From Citreicella sp. C3M06 (GTDB lineage Bacteria > Pseudomonadota > Alphaproteobacteria > Rhodobacterales > Rhodobacteraceae): a stretch of DNA of 64,000 bases. The stretch is taken from positions 1-64,000 of the forward strand of contig NZ_JAHKQA010000042.1 in the NCBI RefSeq assembly GCF_018860705.1, read 5' to 3'. A program made the position numbers and the translations under genes. Below are positions 34,047-43,264 of this stretch, piece after piece; within the stretch, counting starts at the first letter, position 1; each line of letters opens with the position of its first letter. The notes under the pieces were generated by a model that was not told the DNA's origin, made no database searches, and worked only from the letters and a program-made list of their open reading frames with translations.

Positions 34047-34793
34047 ATGACCAACTTCTCCTCCCCCGGTTTTGCCGACAAAGGCCCGATCCTCGTCACC
34101 GGCGCATCCGGTGGCATCGGCGGCGCCACCGTGCGCCAGCTGGTCGCCGCTGGCGCCACCGTCATCGCCAATGGCCGCAACGAAGAAGCGCTGGCCGAGC
34201 TGGCACGCGACACCGGCTGCCGCACCCTGCCCTTCGATCTCACCTGCGAAGATTCGGTCAAGGCGGCGCTGGAAGGGCTCGACCTCTGGGGGGTGGTGAA
34301 CTGCGGCGGCTGGGGCGGCGAAATCGCCACCCCGATGGAGACCGACATCAGCGTCTTTGACAAGGTCATGGCGATCAACGCCCGCGGCGCGCTGCTGGTG
34401 ACCAAATACGCCTCGCAGACCATGGTCGCCGCAGGCAAGGGCGGCGCCATCGTCAACGTCTCGTCGCAAGCCTCGCTTGTCGGCCTGCGCGGGCACATCT
34501 CATATGGCTCGTCCAAGGCGGCGCTCGACAACATCACCCGCGTCTCGGCGCTGGAACTGGGCGAATACAACATCCGGGTCAACGCGGTGAACCCCACCGT
34601 GGTCATGACCCCGATGTCGGCCTGGTACTGGGGCCGCCCCGAGGTGCAGGGCCCGTTCCTAGACACCATGCCGCTGCACCGCTGGGCCACCGAAGACGAG
34701 ATCGCCGCGCCCATCGTCTTCCTGCTGTCGGACGGCGCATCGATGATTTCGGGCATCACCCTGCCCATCGACGGCGGCTTCACCGCGGTTTGA
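34047..34793 (+). CDS. SDR-family dehydrogenase, DCXR/L-xylulose reductase-like
   Basis: This 248-residue short-chain dehydrogenase has TGASGGIG, the unusual NCGGWGG in place of NNAG, SSQASLVGLRGHISYGSSK with catalytic Ser and Tyr-X3-Lys, and SGITLPIDGGFTAV. The VNPTVVMTPMSAWYW segment matches the carbonyl/L-xylulose reductase (DCXR) branch. It closes the operon. In that context it probably oxidises an imported pentitol or hexitol to a ketose. Confidence 0.87.
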   Translation: MTNFSSPGFADKGPILVTGASGGIGGATVRQLVAAGATVIANGRNEEALAELARDTGCRTLPFDLTCEDSVKAALEGLDLWGVVNCGGWGGEIATPMETDISVFDKVMAINARGALLVTKYASQTMVAAGKGGAIVNVSSQASLVGLRGHISYGSSKAALDNITRVSALELGEYNIRVNAVNPTVVMTPMSAWYWGRPEVQGPFLDTMPLHRWATEDEIAAPIVFLLSDGASMISGITLPIDGGFTAV

Positions 34794-34800
34794 TCGCGGC

Positions 34801-34824
34801 GCGGCGCGGGGTTGCCCGCGCCGC
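34801..34824. terminator. Hairpin downstream of the SDR gene
   Basis: GCGGCGCGGG and CCCGCGCCGC form a perfect 10-bp stem with a four-base loop (GTTG), seven bases after the SDR stop codon. No T-run follows. It probably ends the sugar operon or limits read-through into the peptidase gene. Confidence 0.6.
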
Positions 34825-34865
34825 AGGGCATGTTACCTCTGGCGGGACAACCCATGAGAGGTACC

Positions 34866-36104
34866 ATGACCGACAGCCCCATCGACCCAAGCCTTCTCGA
34901 CCGCCTCGCCGACGTGGCGGTGCACACGGGGCTGAACCTTCAGCCCGGCCAGCAGCTTATCATCACCGCCCCGGCCGAAGCCCTGCCCTTGGTCCGCCGC
35001 ATCACCGTGGCGGCCTACAAGGCCGGCGCCGCGCTGGTGACCCCGATCCTGAGCGATCCCGAACTGACCCTCGCCCGCTTTACCCATGGCAGCGACAACA
35101 GCTTCGACAGTGCGGCGAGCTGGCTTTTCTCCGGCATGGCCGACGCCTATGCCAACGGCGCCGCCCGCCTCGCCATCGTCGGCGAAGACCCGATGCTGCT
35201 CTCCGAAATGGACCCGGCCAAGGTGTCACGCGCCGGCAAGGCAACCTCGAGTGCCTACAAACCGGCGCTGGAAAAGATCTCGAACTTCGAGATCAACTGG
35301 TCCATCTGCTCTTACCCCGGCCTCGCATGGGCCAAACGCATGTTCCCCGAACTTCCCGAAACGCAGGCCCAGCAAAAGCTGGCCGAAGCGATCTTTGCCG
35401 CCTCGCGCGTCGATCGCGACGATCCCGTCGCCGCATGGGCCGAACACAACGCCGCGCTCAAGACCCGCAGCAGCTGGCTCAACGAACAGCGCTTTGCCGC
35501 GCTGCATTTCAAAGGCCCCGGCACCGATCTGACAATCGGTCTGGCCGACGATCACGAATGGCACGGCGGCGCCGCCCCGGCCCAGAACGGCGTGACCTGC
35601 AACCCCAACGTGCCCACCGAAGAGGTCTTCACCACGCCCCACGCCCACAAGGTCAACGGCACGGTGCGCAGCACCAAACCGCTGTCCCATCAGGGCAGCC
35701 TGATCGACGGCATCGAGGTCACCTTCACCGATGGCAAGATCACCGAAGCCAAGGCCGACAAGGGCGGCGACATCCTGCGCGAGCTGATCGCGACCGACGA
35801 CGGCGCCTCCCGCCTCGGAGAGGTCGCACTGGTGCCCCATGGCTCGCCGATCTCGCAATCGGGGCTGCTGTTCTACAACACGCTGTTCGATGAAAACGCC
35901 GCCTGCCACATCGCGCTCGGCCAATGCTATTCGAAATGCTTCGTCGATGGCGCCTCGCTCTCCCCCGAAGAGATCGCAGCCAAGGGCGGCAACTCCAGCC
36001 TGATCCACGTCGACTGGATGATCGGCGGGCCAGACACCGACATCGACGGCCTCACCGCGGACGGCACGGCGGTACCGGTTTTCCGCAAAGGCGAATGGGC
36101 CTGA
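34866..36104 (+). CDS. M29-family aminopeptidase
   Basis: This 412-residue metallopeptidase belongs to the AmpS/PepS/AmpII group that removes N-terminal residues from peptides. Characteristic parts are TGLNLQPGQQLIITAP, PNVPTEEVFTTPHAHKVNG, LGEVALVPHGSPISQSGLLFYNTLFDENAACHIALG and NSSLIHVDWMIGG, which hold the Glu, His and Asp metal ligands. I start it at ATG 34866 behind GAGAGG; an ATG twelve bases earlier is in frame but has no site. It appears to be a single-gene unit. Confidence 0.92.
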   Translation: MTDSPIDPSLLDRLADVAVHTGLNLQPGQQLIITAPAEALPLVRRITVAAYKAGAALVTPILSDPELTLARFTHGSDNSFDSAASWLFSGMADAYANGAARLAIVGEDPMLLSEMDPAKVSRAGKATSSAYKPALEKISNFEINWSICSYPGLAWAKRMFPELPETQAQQKLAEAIFAASRVDRDDPVAAWAEHNAALKTRSSWLNEQRFAALHFKGPGTDLTIGLADDHEWHGGAAPAQNGVTCNPNVPTEEVFTTPHAHKVNGTVRSTKPLSHQGSLIDGIEVTFTDGKITEAKADKGGDILRELIATDDGASRLGEVALVPHGSPISQSGLLFYNTLFDENAACHIALGQCYSKCFVDGASLSPEEIAAKGGNSSLIHVDWMIGGPDTDIDGLTADGTAVPVFRKGEWA

Positions 36105-36147
36105 CGCCTCACTGATCTCGCAAACCAGCACCAGACCGCAAGATCCG

Positions 36148-36265
36148 GCCTGCCTCCGGCGGGGATATTTTGAGCCAGAAGAAACCAGAGCGCAGCGCCC
36201 CTGTTTCTTCTGGCCTCAAATATCCCGGGGGGTGAGGCCGTAGGCCGAGGGGGGCAGCGCCCCCC
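36148..36265. repeat. Intergenic palindromic repeat, copy 2
   Basis: The same two-part unit as at 26938: arm GGGATATTTTGAGCCAGAAG (from 36162) with its inverted partner ending at 36226, then a GGGGGGC-AGC-GCCCCCC hairpin (about 36249-36265). It follows the aminopeptidase gene and probably ends its transcript. Confidence 0.75.
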
Positions 36266-36670
36266 TTGCCGCGTCAGCCAGCCAACACCACACCTTCATA
36301 TCTCAATCAGTACAATCGAGCGGACCATTGCCCGGCGAAAACGCATGCCGGAGAGAACGCAACTCAGGTACCCTAGCTTCGAACCCCCGTGTTTCGCGAG
36401 GTTCTGTCGAAGTTGCTCGCGCAGGCCTCGTCGTCACTTTCGAAAGCGCACAATCGGTTAAACGGACTCTGTCGCACCGGCAGCGCCGCACAAGCGGTGA
36501 TGCGGCGTCCGCTCGAAGAGCCCAGAACCTGTACCAGCTCCCCGGCTGCCCGCCGCTTTTGCGGCGAAGGCGGCTAGCGTCCCCTCGGCCGGAACCTCGA
36601 ATGACTGCATCTCGCATGCCAGCTTCGGAGGCGCGGGCGTCCTTGATGCGAACACCCGCCGCACGCCCGG
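36266..36670. other. Gene-free stretch between the aminopeptidase and RND pump genes
   Basis: No convincing coding region, tRNA or strong promoter was found. Short open frames exist on both strands, but none has a recognisable product or a good start. Two sequences, GGTTCTGTCG near 36400 and GGACTCTGTCGC near 36462, loosely resemble the ends of IS6-family elements. The base composition is slightly less biased than in the neighbouring genes, so this may be the relic of an old insertion. Confidence 0.4.
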
Positions 36671-39600
36671 TCAGACCTGCGGGCTCGCATGGCGCGGATG
36701 TTTACCGTCTGCGCCCTCCTTCACCTGAAACACCGCGAGATACAGCGCCGGGGCAAAGACCAGCGTGATCACCGTACCTGCGATGATGCCGCCCATCATG
36801 GCAAAGGCCATCGGTCCCCAGAAGATCTGCCGCGAAATCGGAATCAGCGCCAAGGATGCCGCAGCAGCCGTCAGCAGGATCGGGCGGGCGCGTGCGTCCG
36901 AGGCTTCGAATACCGCGTCCCAGGCGGGGCGGCCTTCGGCGCGCAGGGTCTGGATCTCGTCGACGAGGATGATGGCGTTGCGGATCAGGATGCCGATCAG
37001 CGCCAGCACCCCAAGGATCGCCACGAAGCCAAGCGGCGCGCCGGACGGCAGCAGCGCCGCCACCACCCCGATCAGGCCCAGCGGCGCGACGCAAAGCACC
37101 ACAAATGCCAGACGGAAGCTCTGTACCTGCACCATGATCAACGTCAGCATGATCAGCATCATCAGCGGTACCACAGCGGCAATCGGCGCCTGACTGTCGG
37201 TCGAGCTTTCGACGGTGCCGCCGATCTCGACCGCATAGCCCGCGGGCAGCGCGTCCGAGAAGGCCGCAATGGCGGGCACCAGATCGCCGACGATGGTCGC
37301 CGGCTGGGTGGGGCCTTTGATCGCGGCGCTGACGGTCACTGTGGGCCGCCGGTCGCGCTGATGCACCACCGGCTGTTCAACGCCCCAGTCAAAGCGCGCC
37401 ACCGCCCGCAGTGGAATCGCCCGCCCGTCGCCCGCCGACAATTGCAGCCCCGGCAGGCCCTCGACCGTGCCCCGCGACGAGGCATCGCCGCGCGCCAGAA
37501 TATCCACCAGATACTCACCATCGCGCAGTTCCGTCACCGTGGCGCCATCGTAGATCGCCGCCAGCGCCCCACCGATATCGGATTGCGAGATCCCGAGGCG
37601 CCGCGCCTGATCCTCGAGGATCTGCACCCGCACCACGCGGCTTGGCTCGTTCCAGTTCAACACGATGCTGTCGAGCCGCTCGTCCTGCGCCATCACCGCC
37701 GCCAGCGCGCGCGCATGATCGCGCAGCGCGGCGACATCCGGCCCGCTGATCCGGTATTGCACCGGGCGCCCCACCGGCGGCCCGATTTCCAGCAGCTTGA
37801 CGAAGATATCCGCCCCCGGAAACTCCCGCAGCGCCAGCGTGTTAAGATCGGCGCGCAGCGCATCGCGCGCCTCGGTCGACGGGGTCTGGATCACGATCTG
37901 CCCCATGTTCGACGCCGGCGTCGGCACGTCATAGGACAGCAGGAACCGCGGCGCGCCGCGCCCCACATAGGTCGACCAGAACTCGGCCCGCTCGTCGCCC
38001 TCCAGCGCCGCGGCAAAGCGCGCCATCTGCGCCGAGGTTTCGGCAATCGTGCTGTTCTGCGGCAGGGTGAAATCGACCACCAGCTCGGTGCGATCCGAGC
38101 TCGGAAAGAACTGCTGCTCGACAAAGCGCATGCCGAACACAGACATCCCGAAGGTCAGCACCGTCAGCAGGATCGTCGCCCAGCGGTGCCGCATCGCCAG
38201 CAGCAACAGGCCGTGAAAGCGTCGCCGCAGCCAGCCCGGTCCGGCATCGTGATGCTTCATCTTGGTAGACAGGAAGGTGACCCCCAGCAGCGGCGCGAAC
38301 AGCACCGCCACCACCCAGCTGACCACCAGCGACACCGCGATCACCACGAACAGCGAAAAGGTGAATTCCCCCGCCGCCGAATCGTTCAGCCCGATGGGGA
38401 TGAACCCTGCCACCGTGACCAGCGTGCCCGTCAGCATCGGAAAGGCGATCGAGGTCCATGCATAGCTCGCCGCCCGCGTCAGGCTCTCGCCCTTTTCCAG
38501 CCGTGAGATCATCGTCTCGATGGCGATCATCGCATCATCGACCAGCAGCCCCAGCGCGATGATCAGCGCCCCCAGCGAAATCCGCTGCAGCGTGAAGCCA
38601 AGCTCGTTCATCACCACGAAGGTGATCGCCAGCACCAGCGGGATCGCCACCGTCACCACCAGCCCGGCCCGCAGCCCGAGCGAGACAAACGACACCGCCA
38701 GCACGATCACCACCGCCTCGGCCAGCGCCTTGAGGAAATGCCCCACCGCCTCGTCCACCACATGCGGCTGGTCGGCCACCTGCGCGATGTCGATGCCAAC
38801 GGGCATCGACGCCTGCGCCGCGTCCATCACCGCGCTCAGCTCCTCGCCGAATTTCAGAATGTTGGCGCCCTCGCGCATGCCCACCGACAGGCCGATGGCG
38901 TCCTGCCCCATGTAGTGGAACAGCTCGGAGGGCGGGTCTTCGTAGCCCAGCCGGATCTCCGCGACATCGGCCAGCCGGAAGAACCGGTCATCGACCCGAA
39001 GCGAGATGTCGCGCAGGCTCTGCGGGCCCTCGAAGGCGCCCGAGACGCGCACCAGAACCTGCTCCGGCCCGGCCTCGATCACCCCCGACGGGGTGATGGC
39101 GTTCTGCGCTGCCAGCGTTTGTTGCACCTGCTGCTGGTTCAACCCCAGCGCCGCCAGCCGCTCGGTCGAGAATTCTAGGTAGATGACCTCGTCGCGGGTG
39201 CCGAAAATCTCGACCTTACCGGCATCGGGCAGCGCCTGCACATCGCGGCGCACCTCTTCGACCTGTTCGCGCAGCTCGCGCGGGGAAAAGCCATCGGCGG
39301 TAAAAGCAAAGATGTTGCCATAGACGTCGCCAAAGCTGTCGTTAAAGCTGAACCCTTGAAATTCCTGAGGAAATTCCCCCTGAATATCCGCCATCATATT
39401 GCGGACCTGCTGCCAGATGCGCGGCAGCTGGTCGGCCTTGGTGGTCGGCAGCAGTTCCAGATAGACCACCGCGCTGCCCGGCCGCGTGACCGAGCGGGTG
39501 TAATCCAGCTCGTCGAGATCCTCGAGCTCCTTCTCGATGCGGTCGGTGACCTGATCGAGCGTGTCCTGCACCGTCGCGCCGGGCATCGCAGCGCTGATAA

Positions 39601-39745
39601 TCATCGTCTTGATGGCAAAATTCGGGTCTTCCTCGCGGCCGATCTCCACATAGGCCAAGGCCCCGGCCAGCAGCGACACCGCCATCAGGAACCACACGAA
39701 TGACCGGTGCCGCAGCGCCCAGTCCGACAGGTTGAAACGGCTCAT
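36671..39745 (-). CDS. RND-family efflux transporter, inner-membrane pump
   Basis: This 1024-residue pump has the twelve-helix RND layout with two large periplasmic loops. Helix 4 carries the proton-relay aspartates in LGLLVDDAMIAIE, and a second duplicated half shows GVVAALLPSGAPLGF and RNAIILVDEIQ. The N-terminus MSRFNLSDWALRHRSFVWF is typical of the group with two separate adaptors. It exports drugs, lipophilic compounds or similar substrates using the proton gradient. It overlaps the upstream adaptor gene by four bases. No outer-membrane factor is encoded here. Confidence 0.93.
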   Translation of the reverse strand: MSRFNLSDWALRHRSFVWFLMAVSLLAGALAYVEIGREEDPNFAIKTMIISAAMPGATVQDTLDQVTDRIEKELEDLDELDYTRSVTRPGSAVVYLELLPTTKADQLPRIWQQVRNMMADIQGEFPQEFQGFSFNDSFGDVYGNIFAFTADGFSPRELREQVEEVRRDVQALPDAGKVEIFGTRDEVIYLEFSTERLAALGLNQQQVQQTLAAQNAITPSGVIEAGPEQVLVRVSGAFEGPQSLRDISLRVDDRFFRLADVAEIRLGYEDPPSELFHYMGQDAIGLSVGMREGANILKFGEELSAVMDAAQASMPVGIDIAQVADQPHVVDEAVGHFLKALAEAVVIVLAVSFVSLGLRAGLVVTVAIPLVLAITFVVMNELGFTLQRISLGALIIALGLLVDDAMIAIETMISRLEKGESLTRAASYAWTSIAFPMLTGTLVTVAGFIPIGLNDSAAGEFTFSLFVVIAVSLVVSWVVAVLFAPLLGVTFLSTKMKHHDAGPGWLRRRFHGLLLLAMRHRWATILLTVLTFGMSVFGMRFVEQQFFPSSDRTELVVDFTLPQNSTIAETSAQMARFAAALEGDERAEFWSTYVGRGAPRFLLSYDVPTPASNMGQIVIQTPSTEARDALRADLNTLALREFPGADIFVKLLEIGPPVGRPVQYRISGPDVAALRDHARALAAVMAQDERLDSIVLNWNEPSRVVRVQILEDQARRLGISQSDIGGALAAIYDGATVTELRDGEYLVDILARGDASSRGTVEGLPGLQLSAGDGRAIPLRAVARFDWGVEQPVVHQRDRRPTVTVSAAIKGPTQPATIVGDLVPAIAAFSDALPAGYAVEIGGTVESSTDSQAPIAAVVPLMMLIMLTLIMVQVQSFRLAFVVLCVAPLGLIGVVAALLPSGAPLGFVAILGVLALIGILIRNAIILVDEIQTLRAEGRPAWDAVFEASDARARPILLTAAAASLALIPISRQIFWGPMAFAMMGGIIAGTVITLVFAPALYLAVFQVKEGADGKHPRHASPQV

Positions 39746-40809
39746 TCCGGGATCCTTTCTCCGACGGGCTGGCCGTCTTGCAACGAATGGATGCCGCGTG
39801 TGATCACTTCATCCCCCTCGCTGATTCCATTTGTGATCACAGCGTAGCCCATCAGGCTGCCCGCCACGGTCACCGGGGTCAGCTGCGCGGTCGCGCCCCC
39901 TGCCCCGCGGCTGACCCGCCAGACCTTGTCGTCGAGGATCGCGGCTTCGGGCAGGGCAATGGCGCTTTGCCCGTCACCCTGCGGGCGAGCCCGCGCCAAG
40001 GTGCCGATACGGAAGGCATCGGGCGGCTCGATCAGCGCCAGATGGGCGCGCCGGGTGCGGGTGCTTTGTGCTGCCACCGGCTCGATCCGGTCCAGCGTCG
40101 CAACACTGGTGATCGACGGCTCGGCGATCAGCCGCACGTCGAACAGCGCGCCGGGGTCCAATCGCATGGCGTCGGCCTCGGACAGATCGATCAGCATTTC
40201 GCGCTGCGTCAGCCCCGACACCTGCACCACCGGATCGCCCGCCGCCAGCGTGTCGCCCTGATCGGCATAGGTGGCGGTGACGATGCCATCCTGCGGCGCG
40301 CTCAGCGTTGCCAGCCCCAGCAGGTCTTCGGCCTGCGCGCGCTGCGCCTGCGCCTGCGTCAGAGCCGCCTCGGCGGCGGCAAGCGCCCGCGTCGCATTGT
40401 CGAGCGTCACCTGCGTTTCCACCCCGCGCGCCTTGAGCGTTTCGGCCCGGTCCCGCGCATCGCGCGCCGACGAGGCATTGGCCTCGGCCACCGACACCCC
40501 CGCCTCGGCGGCGCGCAGCCGCGCCGTCAGCTCTTCGGGATCGAGCCGCGCGAGCACATCGCCCTTGGCCACCCGATCCCCAAGCCGGGCCGGACGTTCG
40601 GCCACCGTGCCAATCATCGGAAAGCCAAGATCAACCGCGATGCGCGCCGCGATCGGCCCGACGAAATCGGGCTGCGGCAGCGACTGGCGCGCGACAATGA
40701 CGCTGACCACCGGGCGGGGCGTTTGGGTTTGGTCAACCTCTTCCTGCGCCATCAGCGGCAGCGCGGCCAGATTGGTCAGGATCACAAGCAGGGTGGCCAG
40801 CAGTCTCAT
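39742..40809 (-). CDS. RND efflux periplasmic adaptor (second)
   Basis: This 355-residue membrane-fusion protein has a signal peptide (cleavage near LMAQEE, about residue 22), a barrel-sandwich part (PARLGDRVAKGDVLARLDPEEL), a coiled-coil hairpin (about 100-165) and the matching second lipoyl half (LSAPQDGIVTATYADQGDTLAAG). It bridges the pump to an outer-membrane channel. It is similar in plan to the adjacent adaptor but clearly diverged. Confidence 0.9.
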   Translation of the reverse strand: MRLLATLLVILTNLAALPLMAQEEVDQTQTPRPVVSVIVARQSLPQPDFVGPIAARIAVDLGFPMIGTVAERPARLGDRVAKGDVLARLDPEELTARLRAAEAGVSVAEANASSARDARDRAETLKARGVETQVTLDNATRALAAAEAALTQAQAQRAQAEDLLGLATLSAPQDGIVTATYADQGDTLAAGDPVVQVSGLTQREMLIDLSEADAMRLDPGALFDVRLIAEPSITSVATLDRIEPVAAQSTRTRRAHLALIEPPDAFRIGTLARARPQGDGQSAIALPEAAILDDKVWRVSRGAGGATAQLTPVTVAGSLMGYAVITNGISEGDEVITRGIHSLQDGQPVGERIPE

Positions 40810-41876
40810 TCCCCCTCCTCCGCGCTCAGGGTGTTTACGTCGATGACATTGCGGCCGGGAAACAGCAACTGCGCCCCCTGCCCCACGATGCGGTCGCCCG
40901 GGCTGAGCCCGTCCGAGACCGTAAGATATTGCGTGGCGAAACTGTCGATGGTCACCGGCACCAGATCCACGTTGCCCTCTGGCGTCAGACGCCAGACCGC
41001 GGGCGCATCACCGATGGCGCTGAGCGCCTGCCACGGCAGCTGCACCACCTCGCCCTCTGCCTCGAAGCTCACCTCGCCGCGCACCGCCTCGCCAAGGTCG
41101 AGCCGAGCCGGAGGATTGGGGATGGCGACCTTGACGGCCACGGTGCCGGTGTCCGATGCCACCAGCGGCGAGACCTCGCGGATGGTGCCGGTAAAGATGT
41201 CGTCTGGCTCATTGAGGGTGTGCAGCGTCACCGTGGCCGCGCCGATGGATTTGGTCAGCAGCACTTCGGGAACGTCAAACACCGCCTCCATGTCGCCGCC
41301 AAGCGCAAGGTCGAACACCGGCTGGGCGGCGCCGACCACCTGCCCGTCCTCGGCCAGCCGGTCGATGATGGTCGCCTCCTGAGGCGCGCTGAGGGTGGTG
41401 TCGCGCAGCGCCTTCTGCGCCTGTTCCAGCTCGGCCTGCGCCCGGGCAAGCGCCCCGGCGGCGGCCTTGAGACTGTCTTCGGCGGCATCGCGTTCGGCGC
41501 GGGTGGTGGCCCCGCGTTCGAACAGCGCGTCCAGCCGGGTGAAATCGCCCTGCGCCTGCGTTTCATCAGCCTGCGCCGAGGCCAGCCCAGCCTCGGCCGA
41601 TCGCAACGCCTGCTGCTGCTGCACGGGGTCGAGACGGGCAAGGACATCACCGGCGGCGACCCTGTCGCCTTCGCGCACGAGAACCTCGATCAGCCGTCCG
41701 GCAACCGGGAAGGCGGCGGCGATCTCGTCCCGCGCCGCGATCTCTCCGGTCAGCGCGTAGGTGCGCAGTGGAAGAACGGCGGTGGCGGTGACGATCTCGA
41801 CAGGCAAGGGATCGGCGGCTTGCACCGCGCTGCCGAGGCAGGCCGCAAGGAGGCAAAGGGGGGCAAGGCGCGGCAT
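40806..41876 (-). CDS. RND efflux periplasmic adaptor (first)
   Basis: This 356-residue adaptor has a signal peptide (cleavage near VQAADP, about residue 21), AGRLIEVLVREGDRVAAGDVLARLDP, an alanine-rich coiled coil (about 85-155) and LSAPQEATIIDRLAEDGQVVGA. It is the first gene of the pump operon, behind an AGGAGG site five bases before the ATG. Operons with two adaptors may form a mixed hexamer, as in Escherichia MdtABC the pump itself is mixed; here the adaptor is the doubled part. Confidence 0.9.
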   Translation of the reverse strand: MPRLAPLCLLAACLGSAVQAADPLPVEIVTATAVLPLRTYALTGEIAARDEIAAAFPVAGRLIEVLVREGDRVAAGDVLARLDPVQQQQALRSAEAGLASAQADETQAQGDFTRLDALFERGATTRAERDAAEDSLKAAAGALARAQAELEQAQKALRDTTLSAPQEATIIDRLAEDGQVVGAAQPVFDLALGGDMEAVFDVPEVLLTKSIGAATVTLHTLNEPDDIFTGTIREVSPLVASDTGTVAVKVAIPNPPARLDLGEAVRGEVSFEAEGEVVQLPWQALSAIGDAPAVWRLTPEGNVDLVPVTIDSFATQYLTVSDGLSPGDRIVGQGAQLLFPGRNVIDVNTLSAEEGE

Positions 41877-41973
41877 GGTAACCTCCTGTCAGGATTCACG
41901 TGGCATAGTCCTAGCGTGACCGAGGGTCAGGGCAACAGGGTAAAATTTTGCGTCAAATCGCAGCGCTTCGCGG

Positions 41974-43188
41974 TCAGTTCGTGGGATCAAGCCCGTCGAA
42001 GGCGCCCGGCGACAGCTCTTCCCAGAACGCCGCGATGGCCTCGGCATTCAGGGCAGACATCCAGGCGTGGCGTTCGAAATCCTCCCGGGCGGCACCTTCG
42101 AGCCGCGCCATGAACAGGCGCTTGTCCGCATCGCGTTGGGTGGGCGTGCGTGCGGCGGCAAGCTCCTTGATGCGGGCGAGGCGTCTTGCGCGGGCGGTGA
42201 CCGGGGCAGGGGTCGGTGCAGGGTTTCGCGGCGAAACCTCCTTGCCGTAATCTTCGGACAGCGCCTTTGTCAGGTAGCCGACCGGGTTGGATACTCCGGC
42301 CTGACCCGCGACATAATCGAGCTTCTGGCGCACATAGGTTTCGCCGTGCTGGCCCATCCATTGCCGCGCCAGCCGGTCCGAGACCCCAAGCGCCTTGAGC
42401 CGCGCATAGACCGGGGCATTGCGGAACCCCTCGCCATCGTCGAGATCGAGGATCGCCAGCTGCGGATTTTCGGCGATGCGAAAGCGGATATCGGTCACCG
42501 CGCGGCCCATCTTGCGCAGCTCTGGTGTCACCACAATGTTCGAGGTCTTGTTCACCTCGGCCACGGCGGGTTTGATGATCTTGGCGTTCAGATGCTTGAA
42601 AGTCTCGTAATAAGGGCTGTCGGACACCCCCATCAGTCGGCGGAACAGATCCAGAGACCACCATCCCGTCGAGCCGGTCCGCACGAAACGGTAGCAATTC
42701 TCGTATAGCGCCAGCGCGTGCCCGGAGGTGAACCGGCGCTGGATGTTGAGGTTGATCAGCGCAAACACCTTGGGGTCGTGCAGCTTTTCCGCCAGCGCCG
42801 GGGAATAGGCGTATTCGCAGATTCCGCCCTTGAGCTTGGCATAACTCAGCAGCGCCGAAACGCCCCATTCCTGCCGACCCTCCTCATCCAGCATATCCCA
42901 TTCCGCCACCGTCTCGGCGAGCCCGCGCAAGGACGCCTTCAGGGTTTCCATGTCATTCGAATTGTACCCGATCATCAGGCACAGCGTGCGCGCATCGATC
43001 TGGTGCCGAGTTTGCGTGGTGATGGTGTCATAGGCGTTAAGCAGCAGAACGTTGCTCAGCTTGCGCTGCAACAGCGTCAGCTTGCCGGACACATGGATCG
43101 CCGCGACGTGTTTCTTGACGGCGCCGCGGCGCAGGGGGCCCGAAAGCCTGTCGCGCGGGATATCCGCCGGGTTGCCTGCCTCGTCCAT
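41974..43188 (-). CDS. repA: Replication initiator protein (Rep_3/RepB superfamily)
   Basis: This roughly 404-residue protein has the paired winged-helix domains of Rep_3-type plasmid initiators: KLTLLQRKLSNVLLLNAYD, a first domain to about residue 110, and GSTGWWSLDLFRRLMGVSDSPYYETFKHLNAKIIKPAVAEVNK at about 160-200 (short key part FKHLNAKIIKPA). It starts replication by binding iterons, here probably those at 43343-43565. I choose ATG 43188 for its GAGGG site; an in-frame ATG at 43215 is possible. The C-terminal 100 residues are basic and may be extra. It is divergent from parA. Confidence 0.88.
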   Translation of the reverse strand: MDEAGNPADIPRDRLSGPLRRGAVKKHVAAIHVSGKLTLLQRKLSNVLLLNAYDTITTQTRHQIDARTLCLMIGYNSNDMETLKASLRGLAETVAEWDMLDEEGRQEWGVSALLSYAKLKGGICEYAYSPALAEKLHDPKVFALINLNIQRRFTSGHALALYENCYRFVRTGSTGWWSLDLFRRLMGVSDSPYYETFKHLNAKIIKPAVAEVNKTSNIVVTPELRKMGRAVTDIRFRIAENPQLAILDLDDGEGFRNAPVYARLKALGVSDRLARQWMGQHGETYVRQKLDYVAGQAGVSNPVGYLTKALSEDYGKEVSPRNPAPTPAPVTARARRLARIKELAAARTPTQRDADKRLFMARLEGAAREDFERHAWMSALNAEAIAAFWEELSPGAFDGLDPTN

Positions 43189-43264
43189 CGCACCCTCGTC
43201 CGTACTGCCGATCATGCCCGTCTGCGGGGCAGGGCCTTGTGGGCGAGTCGCCCTAGCCCGGTTG

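Noticed and set aside
36303-36664. Small minus-strand open frames (68-104 codons) before the RND pump
   Set aside because: No good start sites, biased composition and no recognisable family.
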